DNA from: an uncultured Bacteroides sp.
Lineage (GTDB): Bacteria; Bacteroidota; Bacteroidia; Bacteroidales; Bacteroidaceae
Reading direction: 5' to 3'
NCBI RefSeq assembly: GCF_937912035.1
Contig: NZ_CALDPF010000016.1
Coordinates: 1 to 64,000 of the forward strand
Length of the DNA: 64,000 bases
Notes under the pieces: generated by a model
Told to the model about the DNA's origin: nothing
The model's input: the letters and a program-made list of their open reading frames with translations, nothing else
Databases searched by the model: none
Shown here: piece by piece, positions 53,762 through 63,340 of the stretch
Layout of the letters: the number at the start of each line of letters is the position of its first letter
Numbering within the stretch: position 1 is the first letter of the stretch
Made by a program: the position numbers and the translations under genes

Positions 53762-55108
53762 ATGAATATTTCATTACAGAATGTAAGCAACGTAAGTGCT
53801 GTGCTTACTGCGCAAATCGAAAAAACTGATTATCAGGAAAAAGTTGAAAAAGCGTTGAAGACACTTCGTCAGAGAGTAAATATGCCTGGATTCCGTAAAG
53901 GTATGGTTCCGATGGGTCTTATCAAGAAACAGTATGGTGTATCTGTACTTCTTGAAGAAGTTGACAAGCTGTTGCAGGAAAAAGTTGGTGAATATATCCG
54001 CGAAAACAAAGTGAACATGTTGGGTACTCCACTTCCAAAGGAAAACAACGCTAACTTCGAAACAGACGAAAACTTCGAATTCTCTTTCGATATCGCTTTG
54101 GCTCCTGAATTCTCTATAGAATTGTCAAACAATGATACTGTTGACTACTATGATATCGATGTAACTGACGAAATGGTAGAACAGCAGGTTAATATGTACA
54201 GACAGCGTACAGCTAAATATGACAAGGTTGAAGATTATCAGGAAAAGGATATGCTAAAAGGTCTTTTGGCTGAGCTTGATGAAAACGGAAATACAAAAGA
54301 AGGCGGTGTTCAGGTAGAAGGTGCAGTTATGATGCCTACATACATGAAGAACGACGACCAGAAAGCTATCTTCAACGGTGCTAAGGTAAACACTGTATTG
54401 GTGTTCAATCCTTCTGTAGCTTTCGATAACAACGAGGCAGAACTTGCTTCTCTTCTGAAAGTTAAGAAAGAAGAAGTTGTTAACTACAAAGGTAACTTCA
54501 GCTTCCAGATTGAAGAAATCACTCGTATGATTCCGGGTGAATTGAATCAGGAATTGTTCGACCAGGTTCTTGGCGAAGGCAAGGCTTCAAACGAAGAAGA
54601 ATTCCGTGCTCAGGTTAAGGAAAGCATCTCTACTCAGTTTGTAGCTGACAGCGACTATAAGTTCCTTATCGACTTGCGCGCTTACACTATGGGTAAGGTT
54701 GGTAAATTGGAATTTGCTGACGATTTGATGAAACGTATCATGCTTGACAACAACAAGGAAAAAGGTGAAGAATACGTAAACGAAAACTACGAAAAGAGCC
54801 TTGAAGAACTTACTTGGCACTTGATCAAGGAAAAACTTGTTGAAGCTAACGGCATCAAGATTGAACAGTCTGACATTCAGGATATGGCTAAGGAAGCTAC
54901 TCGTGCTCAGTTCGCTCAGTACGGTATGATCAACGTTCCTGAAGAATTGCTTGAAAACTACTCTAAAGAAATGCTTAAGAAACGCGAAAGCGTTGAAGCT
55001 CTTGTAAACAGAGCAATTGAATCTAAGCTTGCTGCAGCTGTTAAGGGTCAGGTAACATTGAACCACAAAGCTGTATCTGTAGAAGATTTCAACAAAATGT
55101 TTCAGTAA
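53762..55108 (+). CDS. tig: Trigger factor (ribosome-associated chaperone)
   Basis: 448 residues: an N-terminal ribosome-binding domain with PGFRKGMVPMGLIKKQYG (the GFRxGxxP signature), a middle part (about 150-240) and a helical C-terminal chaperone domain. Codon use is strongly biased (GAA, AAC, GTT, CTT), as expected of a highly expressed gene. It is followed by clpP and clpX in the usual order. Confidence 0.95.
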   Translation: MNISLQNVSNVSAVLTAQIEKTDYQEKVEKALKTLRQRVNMPGFRKGMVPMGLIKKQYGVSVLLEEVDKLLQEKVGEYIRENKVNMLGTPLPKENNANFETDENFEFSFDIALAPEFSIELSNNDTVDYYDIDVTDEMVEQQVNMYRQRTAKYDKVEDYQEKDMLKGLLAELDENGNTKEGGVQVEGAVMMPTYMKNDDQKAIFNGAKVNTVLVFNPSVAFDNNEAELASLLKVKKEEVVNYKGNFSFQIEEITRMIPGELNQELFDQVLGEGKASNEEEFRAQVKESISTQFVADSDYKFLIDLRAYTMGKVGKLEFADDLMKRIMLDNNKEKGEEYVNENYEKSLEELTWHLIKEKLVEANGIKIEQSDIQDMAKEATRAQFAQYGMINVPEELLENYSKEMLKKRESVEALVNRAIESKLAAAVKGQVTLNHKAVSVEDFNKMFQ

Positions 55109-55153
55109 TATAATTCCAGGCTGAAGTTAATTGCTGAGGCTTATTATAATGGA

Positions 55154-55231
55154 AGAGGCTTTTAACCGAGGCTTTTCTGGTTGGTGCAAGCTCTAGTCCT
55201 GTACTCGGAAAAGAAATGGCTAAAAGTCTCT
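55154..55231 (+). other. Structured tig-clpP intergenic RNA element
   Basis: An outer stem pairs 55154-55167 with 55218-55231 (about 12 of 14), and an inner CCGAG (55166-55170) faces CTCGG (55204-55208). T-rich sequence follows (TCTCTTTCTGTATTTTT). It may be a terminator or a processing site between tig and clpP. Confidence 0.5.
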
Positions 55232-55265
55232 TTCTGTATTTTTAAAAGATAAAAAAATATAACTT

Positions 55266-55937
55266 ATGGATGATTTCAGAAAATATGCAACCAAGCATTT
55301 GGGAATGAGCAGCATGGTGCTTGATGATGTTATAAAGTCACAGGCTGGTTATCTTAATCCTTATATCCTTGAAGAAAGACAGCTGAACGTTACTCAGCTT
55401 GACGTGTTCTCTCGTTTGATGATGGACCGTATCATATTCTTGGGAACAGAAATCAATGATTACACAGCCAATACATTGCAGGCTCAGTTGCTGTATCTTG
55501 ACTCTATAGACTCAGGAAGGGATATTTCCATATATATAAACTCACCGGGCGGATCTGTATATGCCGGTTTGGGAATATATGATACAATGCAGTTTATCAG
55601 CAGTGATGTGGCTACTTTCTGTACAGGTCTTGCTGCTTCAATGGCTGCTGTGTTGCTTGTGGCTGGTCAGGAGGGCAAACGTTCTGCATTGACGCACTCA
55701 CGAGTGATGATACACCAGCCTCTGGGTGGCGCACAAGGTCAGGCTTCGGATATAGAAATTACAGCTCGCGAAATATTGAAGCTCAAGAAAGAGTTATATA
55801 CTATCGTAGCTGAACATTCGCATACTGATTTTGACAAGGTGTGGGCGGATTCGGACAGAGACTACTGGATGACTGCGCAGGAAGCGAAGGAATATGGTAT
55901 AATTGATGAAGTTATGTCTCGCAAGCCTTCTTTGTAA
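55266..55937 (+). CDS. clpP: ATP-dependent Clp protease proteolytic subunit
   Basis: 223 residues. Catalytic S125 (GLAASMAA) and H150 (RVMIHQPLGG), with the third residue in the later acidic helix. INSPGGSVYAGLGIYDTM is the family segment. It makes the proteolytic barrel of ClpXP. clpX follows after 51 bases. Confidence 0.96.
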   Translation: MDDFRKYATKHLGMSSMVLDDVIKSQAGYLNPYILEERQLNVTQLDVFSRLMMDRIIFLGTEINDYTANTLQAQLLYLDSIDSGRDISIYINSPGGSVYAGLGIYDTMQFISSDVATFCTGLAASMAAVLLVAGQEGKRSALTHSRVMIHQPLGGAQGQASDIEITAREILKLKKELYTIVAEHSHTDFDKVWADSDRDYWMTAQEAKEYGIIDEVMSRKPSL

Positions 55938-55988
55938 TTTAAAAACTTGCAAACTCAAAAAGAACTAAAGAACTAAAATTTATAGTCA

Positions 55989-57239
55989 TTGGAAAATTCA
56001 AAAACAACTAGAAATAGGAACAAATGCAGCTTTTGCGGACGTTCGGAAAATGAAGTAGGTTTTCTGATAACTGGAGTTAATGGCTGTATTTGTGATTCAT
56101 GTGTGGAGCAAGCTCATGAGATAGTTAAGGAAGCCAATATACATTCACATTCAGGTAAGGTAGGTAATATCTGTTTGGAAGAATTACCAAAACCGGCTGA
56201 TATCAAAGCTTTTCTTGACCAGTATGTAATAGGTCAGGATGATGCCAAAAGATATTTGTCTGTGGCTGTATATAATCATTACAAACGTCTCCTTCAGGTA
56301 TCGGACAATAATGATGTTGAAATAGAAAAGTCAAATATCATAATGGTTGGAGGTACCGGTACCGGAAAAACGCTGCTGGCACGTACTATAGCTAAACTGT
56401 TGAAAGTGCCATTCACAATTGTAGATGCTACTGTATTGACCGAGGCCGGTTACGTTGGTGAGGATATTGAAAGTCTGTTGACGCGTTTGCTGCAGGTTGC
56501 CGACTACAATGTAGAGGAGGCTGAACGCGGTATAGTGTTTATTGATGAGATAGACAAAATTGCACGTAAGGGTGACAATCCTTCTATAACACGAGACGTT
56601 AGTGGTGAGGGTGTACAGCAGGGTTTGCTTAAATTACTAGAGGGTTCTATAGTGAATGTTCCGCCACAAGGAGGAAGGAAACATCCTGATCAGAAAATGA
56701 TACCGGTAAATACCAAGAATATTCTGTTTATCTGTGGTGGAGCTTTCGAAGGTATAGAACGCAAGATAGCTCAAAGACTCAATACTAATGTGGTAGGGTA
56801 TAATTCGGTAAGAGATGCTGTTAAGATTGATCGTAGCAATATGATGCAATATATCGCACCGCAGGATTTGAAATCGTTTGGACTTATACCTGAGATTATA
56901 GGTCGTCTGCCTATTTTAACTTATTTGAATCCTCTTGACAGAAATGCATTGCGTAATATTCTGACAGAACCTAAGAATTCTATAATCAAGCAATATATTA
57001 AACTTCTGGAAATGGATGGAGTTAAGTTGGTCTTCCAGCCAGAGGTATTGGAATATATTGTTGATAAGGCAGTAGAATATAAGCTTGGAGCTCGTGGGTT
57101 GAGATCTATTGTTGAAACAATAATGATAGATGTTATGTATACAGTACCGTCTCAGAACGTCAAAGAATTTGTTGTAACAATGGAATATGCCAAAGAGCAG
57201 ATGGAAAAGTCGAATATTTCTCGTCTGCAGTCTGTTTAA
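55989..57239 (+). CDS. clpX: ClpX ATPase, substrate-recognition subunit of ClpXP
   Basis: 416 residues from TTG 55989; no ATG is available before the zinc finger. The N-terminal zinc-binding domain is CSFCGR...CICDSC (about 13-37). Walker A is GGTGTGKTLLA, then VFIDEIDKIARK (Walker B) and a sensor part VEYKLGARGLRSI. It unfolds tagged proteins and feeds them to ClpP. The TTG start may lower its translation relative to ClpP. Confidence 0.95.
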   Translation: MENSKTTRNRNKCSFCGRSENEVGFLITGVNGCICDSCVEQAHEIVKEANIHSHSGKVGNICLEELPKPADIKAFLDQYVIGQDDAKRYLSVAVYNHYKRLLQVSDNNDVEIEKSNIIMVGGTGTGKTLLARTIAKLLKVPFTIVDATVLTEAGYVGEDIESLLTRLLQVADYNVEEAERGIVFIDEIDKIARKGDNPSITRDVSGEGVQQGLLKLLEGSIVNVPPQGGRKHPDQKMIPVNTKNILFICGGAFEGIERKIAQRLNTNVVGYNSVRDAVKIDRSNMMQYIAPQDLKSFGLIPEIIGRLPILTYLNPLDRNALRNILTEPKNSIIKQYIKLLEMDGVKLVFQPEVLEYIVDKAVEYKLGARGLRSIVETIMIDVMYTVPSQNVKEFVVTMEYAKEQMEKSNISRLQSV

Positions 57240-57245
57240 ATTGAT

Positions 57246-57287
57246 AAAGGGGAAAAAAGCATGTTTTAGCGATTTTTTTTCTCCTTT
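57246..57287 (+). terminator. Probable terminator after clpX
   Basis: AAAGGGGAAAAAA (57246-57258) faces TTTTTTTTCTCCTTT (57273-57287), with some mismatches. Weak by stem GC, good by T tract. Confidence 0.5.
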
Positions 57288-57374
57288 TATTTGCGTAATA
57301 TTGAAAGTTGTTTATAACTTTGTTACATAAGAACTTTTCAGTATATCATAAAATCATTTAATTCATAGGAAGCA

Positions 57375-59558
57375 ATGGCGGAAAAAATCAATTTGACAGA
57401 ACAGTTGAAGAAGTATTTCGGTTTTGATACTTTCAAAGGAAACCAAGAGGCTATAATAAGAAGTCTTCTTGATGGTAATGATACTTTTGTGTTGATGCCT
57501 ACCGGTGGAGGAAAATCGCTATGCTACCAGTTGCCTTCACTTTTGATGGAAGGAACTGCTATTGTGATTTCACCGCTTATTGCACTTATGAAGAATCAGG
57601 TAGATGCTATGCGTAACTTTAGTGAAGAAGATGGAGTTGCGCATTTCATAAACTCTTCGCTTTCAAAATCGGCTATAGATCAGGTGAAAGCTGATATATC
57701 TTCAGGTAAGACTAAATTGCTATACGTAGCTCCTGAATCTCTTACTAAAGAAGAAAATGTTGATTTTCTCAGGAATGTTAAAATCTCGTTTTATGCCATT
57801 GATGAAGCTCATTGTATTTCTGAGTGGGGGCATGATTTCAGACCTGAATATAGAAGGATAAGGCCAATAATAAATGAAATTGGTAAAGCTCCTGTCATCG
57901 CGTTAACAGCAACTGCTACTCCAAAAGTAAAAATGGATATCCAGAAAAATTTGGGAATGACCGATGCGGCAGAATTCAAGTCTTCATTTAATCGTCCAAA
58001 TTTGTATTACGAGGTACGTCCGAAAACTAATAATATTGATCGTGATATTATCAAGTTTATTAAGCAAAATCCTGATAAATCTGGAATTATTTATTGCTTA
58101 AGCAGAAAAAAAGTAGAAGAACTTGCTGAGATTCTGGTTGCTAATGGTATTAAGGCAAGGCCGTATCATGCCGGTATGGATGCTGCTACCAGGAATACTA
58201 ATCAGGATGATTTCCTAAAGGAGAATATTGATGTCATAGTTGCTACAATAGCTTTCGGTATGGGAATTGATAAACCCGATGTAAGATACGTGTTGCATTA
58301 TGATATCCCAAAGAGTCTTGAAGGGTATTATCAGGAAACAGGACGAGCCGGAAGAGATGGTGGAGAAGGTCAGTGTATAGCATTCTATTCGAATAAGGAT
58401 TTACAGAAACTGGAGAAGTTCATGCAGGGTAAACCTGTATCTGAACAGGAAATAGGAAAACAGCTTCTTCTTGAGACTGCAGCTTATGCTGAATCGTCGG
58501 TTTGTAGAAGAAAAATACTGTTGCACTATTTCGGTGAGGAATATACTGAAGATAATTGTGGTAATTGTGATAACTGTTTAAATCCAAAGAAACAAGTGGA
58601 GGCTCAGGAATTATTGTGTGCAGTGATTGAAACAATCGTTGCAGTAAAAGAAAATTTCAAACAAGATTATATTATTGATGTATTGCTGGGAAAAGAAACA
58701 TCAGAAGTGTTGGCTCATAAACATGATGAACTCGAGGTTTTCGGTTCGGGTATGGGTGAAGAAGAACGCTTGTGGAATTCAGTGATACGTCAAGCTTTAA
58801 TTGCAGGATATTTGGTTAAGGATGTTGAGAATTATGGTTTGCTGAAAGTAACCCCAAGCGGACATAAATTCCTCAAGAATCCTAAATCATTCAAAATAGT
58901 TGAAGATACTGATTTTGACGAGGATGAAGTGGAAGAAACTCCAATGCGTGGAGGAGCATCGTGTGCTGTGGATCCGGTATTGTACTCAATGCTTAAGGAT
59001 TTACGAAAAAAAATGTCAAAGAAGCTGGATGTACCTCCATATGTGATTTTCCAGGATCCTTCGTTGGAAGCTATGGCTACTATTTATCCTGTGACACTTG
59101 AAGAATTGCAGAATATACCAGGAGTTGGTGCCGGCAAGGCAAAACGTTATGGACAGGAGTTCTGTGATTTGATCAAGACTCATTGTGAGGAAAATGAAAT
59201 AGACAGGCCTGAAGATTTAAGGGTACGTACTGTTGCAAACAAATCAAAACTTAAAGTTTCTATAATCCAGAGTATAGACCGTAAAGTGGCTCTTGACGAT
59301 ATTGCAGTCGCAAAAGGTATTGATTTTGTAGAATTGCTGGATGAAGTTGAGGCTATTGTCTATTCCGGTACAAAGCTTAATATAGACTACTTCCTTGAAG
59401 AAATAATGGATGAAGATCACATGCTTGACATTTATGATTATTTCAAGGAGTCTGAAACGGATAAGATTGAGGATGCCATGGATGAACTAGGTGATGATTA
59501 TACAGAAGAAGAAATCAGACTGGTTAGAATCAAGTTTATTTCAGAAATGGCCAATTAA
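57375..59558 (+). CDS. recQ: ATP-dependent DNA helicase RecQ
   Basis: 727 residues. Helicase motifs PTGGGKSLCYQLP (I), DEAHCISEWGHDFRPEY (II) and QETGRAGRDG (VI). The zinc-binding part has CRRKILLHYFGE and NCGNCDNC, followed by RQC and HRDC-like (PVTLEELQNIPGVGAGKAKRYG) domains. The C-terminal tail (about 640-727) is longer than in E. coli RecQ (609), as in other Bacteroidetes. Confidence 0.96.
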   Translation: MAEKINLTEQLKKYFGFDTFKGNQEAIIRSLLDGNDTFVLMPTGGGKSLCYQLPSLLMEGTAIVISPLIALMKNQVDAMRNFSEEDGVAHFINSSLSKSAIDQVKADISSGKTKLLYVAPESLTKEENVDFLRNVKISFYAIDEAHCISEWGHDFRPEYRRIRPIINEIGKAPVIALTATATPKVKMDIQKNLGMTDAAEFKSSFNRPNLYYEVRPKTNNIDRDIIKFIKQNPDKSGIIYCLSRKKVEELAEILVANGIKARPYHAGMDAATRNTNQDDFLKENIDVIVATIAFGMGIDKPDVRYVLHYDIPKSLEGYYQETGRAGRDGGEGQCIAFYSNKDLQKLEKFMQGKPVSEQEIGKQLLLETAAYAESSVCRRKILLHYFGEEYTEDNCGNCDNCLNPKKQVEAQELLCAVIETIVAVKENFKQDYIIDVLLGKETSEVLAHKHDELEVFGSGMGEEERLWNSVIRQALIAGYLVKDVENYGLLKVTPSGHKFLKNPKSFKIVEDTDFDEDEVEETPMRGGASCAVDPVLYSMLKDLRKKMSKKLDVPPYVIFQDPSLEAMATIYPVTLEELQNIPGVGAGKAKRYGQEFCDLIKTHCEENEIDRPEDLRVRTVANKSKLKVSIIQSIDRKVALDDIAVAKGIDFVELLDEVEAIVYSGTKLNIDYFLEEIMDEDHMLDIYDYFKESETDKIEDAMDELGDDYTEEEIRLVRIKFISEMAN

Positions 59559-59570
59559 AAGATATTATTT

Positions 59571-59609
59571 AGGCTTCGCCCTCCTGACAGGTTTGGCGAA
59601 GCTTTTTTT
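59571..59609 (+). terminator. Terminator after recQ
   Basis: GCTTCGCC (59573-59580) pairs with GGCGAAGC (59595-59602), followed by seven T. Confidence 0.9.
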
Positions 59610-59665
59610 GTCGTAAAAATATGTTAATGTGTTTTGTTCTATTTATATAATTCGTATAAAAATAG

Positions 59666-59673
59666 TATATTTG
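59666..59673 (+). promoter_or_regulatory. -7 element of guaB
   Basis: TATATTTG, an exact match, 32 bases before the guaB start. The -33 box is unclear. Confidence 0.6.
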
Positions 59674-59704
59674 CACGCAATAATAATCAAAAGCATAAAG
59701 CCCT

Positions 59705-61180
59705 ATGTCATTTATTGCAGATAAAGTTGTTATGGATGGATTGACTTACGATGATGTTTTGTTAATCCCTGCCTATTCTGAAGTATTACCTAAAACAGTC
59801 GAACTCACGACTAAGTTCTCAAGAAACATCGAGTTGAAAATCCCTTTTGTGACTGCTGCTATGGATACAGTTACAGAGTCTCAGATGGCTATTGCTATTG
59901 CCAGAGAGGGTGGTATCGGTGTAATCCACAAAAATATGTCAATTGCTGAACAGGCTCGTCAGGTAGCAACAGTGAAACGTGCCGAAAACGGTATGATTTC
60001 CAATCCTGTTACTATCAACAGAGATGCAAAAGTGAAAGATGCATTGAATATCATGGCTGAATATAAGATTGGTGGTATTCCTGTTGTGGATAACGAGAAT
60101 TATCTTGTTGGTATCGTAACTAATCGTGACCTTCGTTTCGAGAAGGACATGGAAAAACAGATACAGGAGGTAATGACTTCTGAAAATATCATTACTACTA
60201 AGCAGTCTACAGATATGGAAACTGCTGCTCAGATTCTTCAGGAAAACAAGATTGAAAAGCTTCCTGTAGTTGATGAAAACGGTAAACTGATAGGTCTTAT
60301 CACATACAAGGACATAACTAAGGCAAAAGATAAACCAATGGCTTGCAAGGATGCTCAGGGACGTCTGCGTGTTGCTGCCGGTGTTGGTGTAACAGTCGAT
60401 ACTTTGGAACGTATGGAAGCACTTGTTAATGCGGGTGCAGATGCTATTGTTATTGATACTGCTCACGGACATTCAAAATATGTGATTGATAAACTTAAAG
60501 AAGCTAAGCAACGCTTCCCTAACGTAGATATCGTTGTTGGTAACGTGGCTACAGGTGCTGCGGCAAAGGCTTTGGTAGAAGCAGGTGCTGATGCTGTTAA
60601 AGTAGGTATTGGTCCTGGATCTATCTGTACAACTCGTGTAGTAGCCGGTGTTGGTGTACCTCAGCTTTCAGCTGTTTACGATGTAGCTAAGGCTTTGGAA
60701 GGAACTGGAGTGCCTTTGATTGCTGATGGTGGTTTACGCTACTCTGGCGATGTGGTTAAGGCATTGGCAGCTGGTGGATACAGTGTAATGATTGGTTCTC
60801 TTGTTGCTGGTACTGAAGAGGCTCCTGGTGATACGATCATTTTTAACGGACGTAAATTTAAATCATATCGTGGTATGGGATCTCTTGAAGCAATGGAGAA
60901 TGGTTCTAAGGACCGTTATTTCCAAGGTTCTACTACAGATGTAAAGAAACTTGTTCCGGAAGGTATCGCTGCGCGTGTCCCTTATAAAGGAACACTTTAT
61001 GAAGTAATTTATCAGTTGACTGGTGGTTTGCGTGCCGGTATGGGATATTGTGGAGCTCATAATATTATGGAACTTCATAATGCTAAGTTTACTCGCATTA
61101 CAAATGCAGGAGTTTTGGAAAGTCATCCACACGATGTAGCTATTACAAGTGAAGCTCCAAACTATAGCCGTCCTCAATAA
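59705..61180 (+). CDS. guaB: Inosine-5'-monophosphate dehydrogenase
   Basis: 491 residues. The catalytic cysteine is C308 (GPGSICTTR), two CBS domains lie at about 95-210, and the GMGSLEAM flap and NAD-site segments are present. It makes XMP from IMP, the committed step to GMP. It is monocistronic by its terminator at 61203. Confidence 0.97.
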   Translation: MSFIADKVVMDGLTYDDVLLIPAYSEVLPKTVELTTKFSRNIELKIPFVTAAMDTVTESQMAIAIAREGGIGVIHKNMSIAEQARQVATVKRAENGMISNPVTINRDAKVKDALNIMAEYKIGGIPVVDNENYLVGIVTNRDLRFEKDMEKQIQEVMTSENIITTKQSTDMETAAQILQENKIEKLPVVDENGKLIGLITYKDITKAKDKPMACKDAQGRLRVAAGVGVTVDTLERMEALVNAGADAIVIDTAHGHSKYVIDKLKEAKQRFPNVDIVVGNVATGAAAKALVEAGADAVKVGIGPGSICTTRVVAGVGVPQLSAVYDVAKALEGTGVPLIADGGLRYSGDVVKALAAGGYSVMIGSLVAGTEEAPGDTIIFNGRKFKSYRGMGSLEAMENGSKDRYFQGSTTDVKKLVPEGIAARVPYKGTLYEVIYQLTGGLRAGMGYCGAHNIMELHNAKFTRITNAGVLESHPHDVAITSEAPNYSRPQ

Positions 61181-61202
61181 TTTGAAATAAATATTAGAAT
61201 TG

Positions 61203-61254
61203 GCATGGATTGTATATAAAGCTTTTACGCTTATGTATAGTCCATGCTTTTTTG
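61203..61254 (+). terminator. Terminator after guaB
   Basis: A long stem (from GCATGGA at 61203 to TCCATGC ending 61247, with minor mismatches) is followed by six T. An in-frame ATG at 61244 of the next gene lies inside it. Confidence 0.88.
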
Positions 61255-61261
61255 TTGTGAT

Positions 61262-62440
61262 ATGGAAAGATTTTTCGTGATATGTTATTTTTTATTTGTC
61301 TGTAACTTATTCCTGTTTTCATTTAACGGTGTAGATAATGCTGATAAAGTGATAATGAGGATAGGTGATGCCGAAGTGTATTTGTCCGAGTTCGAATTTT
61401 TATATTCTGATATATCCAGATATAAAGATTGCTCTAAGGATGATTTCTTTCATTATTTTTCAAGGTTTAAGTTGAAGGCTTTTGATGCTAGAAGGCTTGG
61501 ATTAGACAAAAATATAGACGGGACGTTAAGGAATGCTATCATTGAAGAAATTATATCAGATTCTGTTGAAAATCAAAATATAGTAAATCATCCTTTTGCT
61601 TATCTGTTGACATACAGAGTTCTTCAGAATGAAGATACCTGTTATGGATTGAAGTTTATGAATGAAGTATATTCAAAGCTTGAGTCAGGTATAAAAGTAT
61701 GGGAAATATGCGATACGTTTTCAGATGTGAGATTCTTTTGTGAAGAAGTAATTAATCAGGAATATCTGTTGGATGAGGTTAAAAATGAATTTTTGAGAAA
61801 TAACGGGTCAACTTGTTCCAAACCTTTTATCTCACCTGAGGGTGTTCATATTCTGATAAAATCAGACTTAGAAATGTTAGGATATAAAGATTGTGTAGAT
61901 GATGTATTGTTAGCCTCTCAGTGGGAGAAATATTATGATGAGCACTTAAAAAAATATAGGAATGAGGATCTGGAAGTTTTCTTTAAAGAAAATAGAAAGA
62001 AATACAGGTGGGAATTCCCTCATTTTAAGGGCGCTGTAATTCATTGTAAAAATAAAAGGGCTGCCAGAAGAATAAAAAAGAACATAAGAAAGTTGCCCGT
62101 TGAAGAATGGGAACCGGCTCTTGAAGCAATGATGAGAGAGAATTCTGATTATGATGCGTTGATGGAAACAGGTTTGTTTCAGATAGGAGAGAATGTATAT
62201 GTTGATAAATTGGTTTTCAAGTGTGGTGAATACGATAAACTTGAAGATTATCCTTATACTTTCACGTTTGGGAAGTGTTTGGATTACACGCCTGATAGCT
62301 ATAAGGATGTTTATGAAGTTTTACTTCAGGATTATTATCTTTATCATGAAGAGGCTTACTTTGAAAATCTCGAGCGTGAATTAAGGGTAGAAAAGTATAT
62401 AGACGTTTTAAAAACCGTTAATTCTGATGGAAGTAATTAA
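61262..62440 (+). CDS. Periplasmic folding factor, PPIase/SurA-like (reduced)
   Basis: 392 residues from ATG 61262, after the guaB terminator. It has a signal/anchor (about 1-22), then RIGDAEVYLSEFEFLY as in SurA N-like domains. The C-terminal segment FKGAVIHCKNKRAARRIKKN is like the C terminus of the Bacteroidetes PPIases encoded after guaB. Those are, as I remember them, about 500 residues, so this one may have lost the central PpiC domain. First of three related genes. Confidence 0.7.
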   Translation: MERFFVICYFLFVCNLFLFSFNGVDNADKVIMRIGDAEVYLSEFEFLYSDISRYKDCSKDDFFHYFSRFKLKAFDARRLGLDKNIDGTLRNAIIEEIISDSVENQNIVNHPFAYLLTYRVLQNEDTCYGLKFMNEVYSKLESGIKVWEICDTFSDVRFFCEEVINQEYLLDEVKNEFLRNNGSTCSKPFISPEGVHILIKSDLEMLGYKDCVDDVLLASQWEKYYDEHLKKYRNEDLEVFFKENRKKYRWEFPHFKGAVIHCKNKRAARRIKKNIRKLPVEEWEPALEAMMRENSDYDALMETGLFQIGENVYVDKLVFKCGEYDKLEDYPYTFTFGKCLDYTPDSYKDVYEVLLQDYYLYHEEAYFENLERELRVEKYIDVLKTVNSDGSN

Positions 62441-62473
62441 TTTATACAGTATCTTCGTTCACAGATTTGTATA

Positions 62474-63340
62474 ATGATGAATAATAGATGCTTTTCTAGT
62501 TTAATATCAGTTTTAGTGATACTGTCATACGGCTGTACCGAAACGGTAGATCATAAGGGAAAAACTCCTCTGGTCCAAGTTGGCAAGGATTTCCTTTATA
62601 AAGAAGAAGTTGTGTCAGCAATACCTCCTGGAATTTCTGAACAGGACAGTTCGGAAATGGCTGATAAATACATAAGAAACTGGATTGAAAATGTCCTGTT
62701 GTATGAAAAGGCGGAAGGAAATATTCCAGATAATGAAAAGATAGAAGAACTTGTTCAGTCATACAGGAAGACATTGATAACACATTCTTATATTGAACAG
62801 ATTGTCAGTCAGGAAGTAGAAAGTAATATTTCTGATAGTGATATTGAAAACTATTATAACCAGAACAATGGAATTTTTCTTGCTAGAGAACCGTATATTA
62901 AAGGTCTATATATAAAACTTCCAAAAACTGCGTCTGGTATATCGCAGGTCAGACTTTGGTATAAAGATTCATCAGAACGTTCTATCGACAGACTGGAAAA
63001 ATATGGCTTACGTAATGCTGTTGATTATGAGTATTTTTATGACAGATGGCGACCTCTGGATGAAATTATGTTGAGGATGCCTGTTAAGGAAGCTGATAAG
63101 GGAAAGTATACAAAAGAAAAGAATATTGAAGTAAGTGATACTGCATTTTATTATTTTTTGCATGTAGAAGAATTTCTTGGTCAAGGTGAAGTGTTACCGT
63201 TGGAATATGCCGGTAATGATATTAAAGAGATACTAATGAATACGAAGAGGGTAGAGTTTATAACAAGAATGAAAGAAGACTTGTATAAAGAAGCCTCTGA
63301 AAATAATGATATAAAATATTTTAATAGCTCAAATGAATAA
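62474..63340 (+). CDS. Lipoprotein, SurA N-like folding factor
   Basis: 288 residues with a lipoprotein signal (SYGC). The region VQVGKDFLYKEEVVSAIPPG and YIRNWIENVLLYEKA resembles the SurA N-terminal chaperone domain. No clear PPIase active site. A second ATG three bases later (62477) is equally possible. It overlaps the next gene by eight bases, so the two are coupled. Confidence 0.7.
   Translation: MMNNRCFSSLISVLVILSYGCTETVDHKGKTPLVQVGKDFLYKEEVVSAIPPGISEQDSSEMADKYIRNWIENVLLYEKAEGNIPDNEKIEELVQSYRKTLITHSYIEQIVSQEVESNISDSDIENYYNQNNGIFLAREPYIKGLYIKLPKTASGISQVRLWYKDSSERSIDRLEKYGLRNAVDYEYFYDRWRPLDEIMLRMPVKEADKGKYTKEKNIEVSDTAFYYFLHVEEFLGQGEVLPLEYAGNDIKEILMNTKRVEFITRMKEDLYKEASENNDIKYFNSSNE

Noticed and set aside
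61244..61261. Upstream ATG for the first folding-factor gene
   Set aside because: It lies in the guaB terminator stem.
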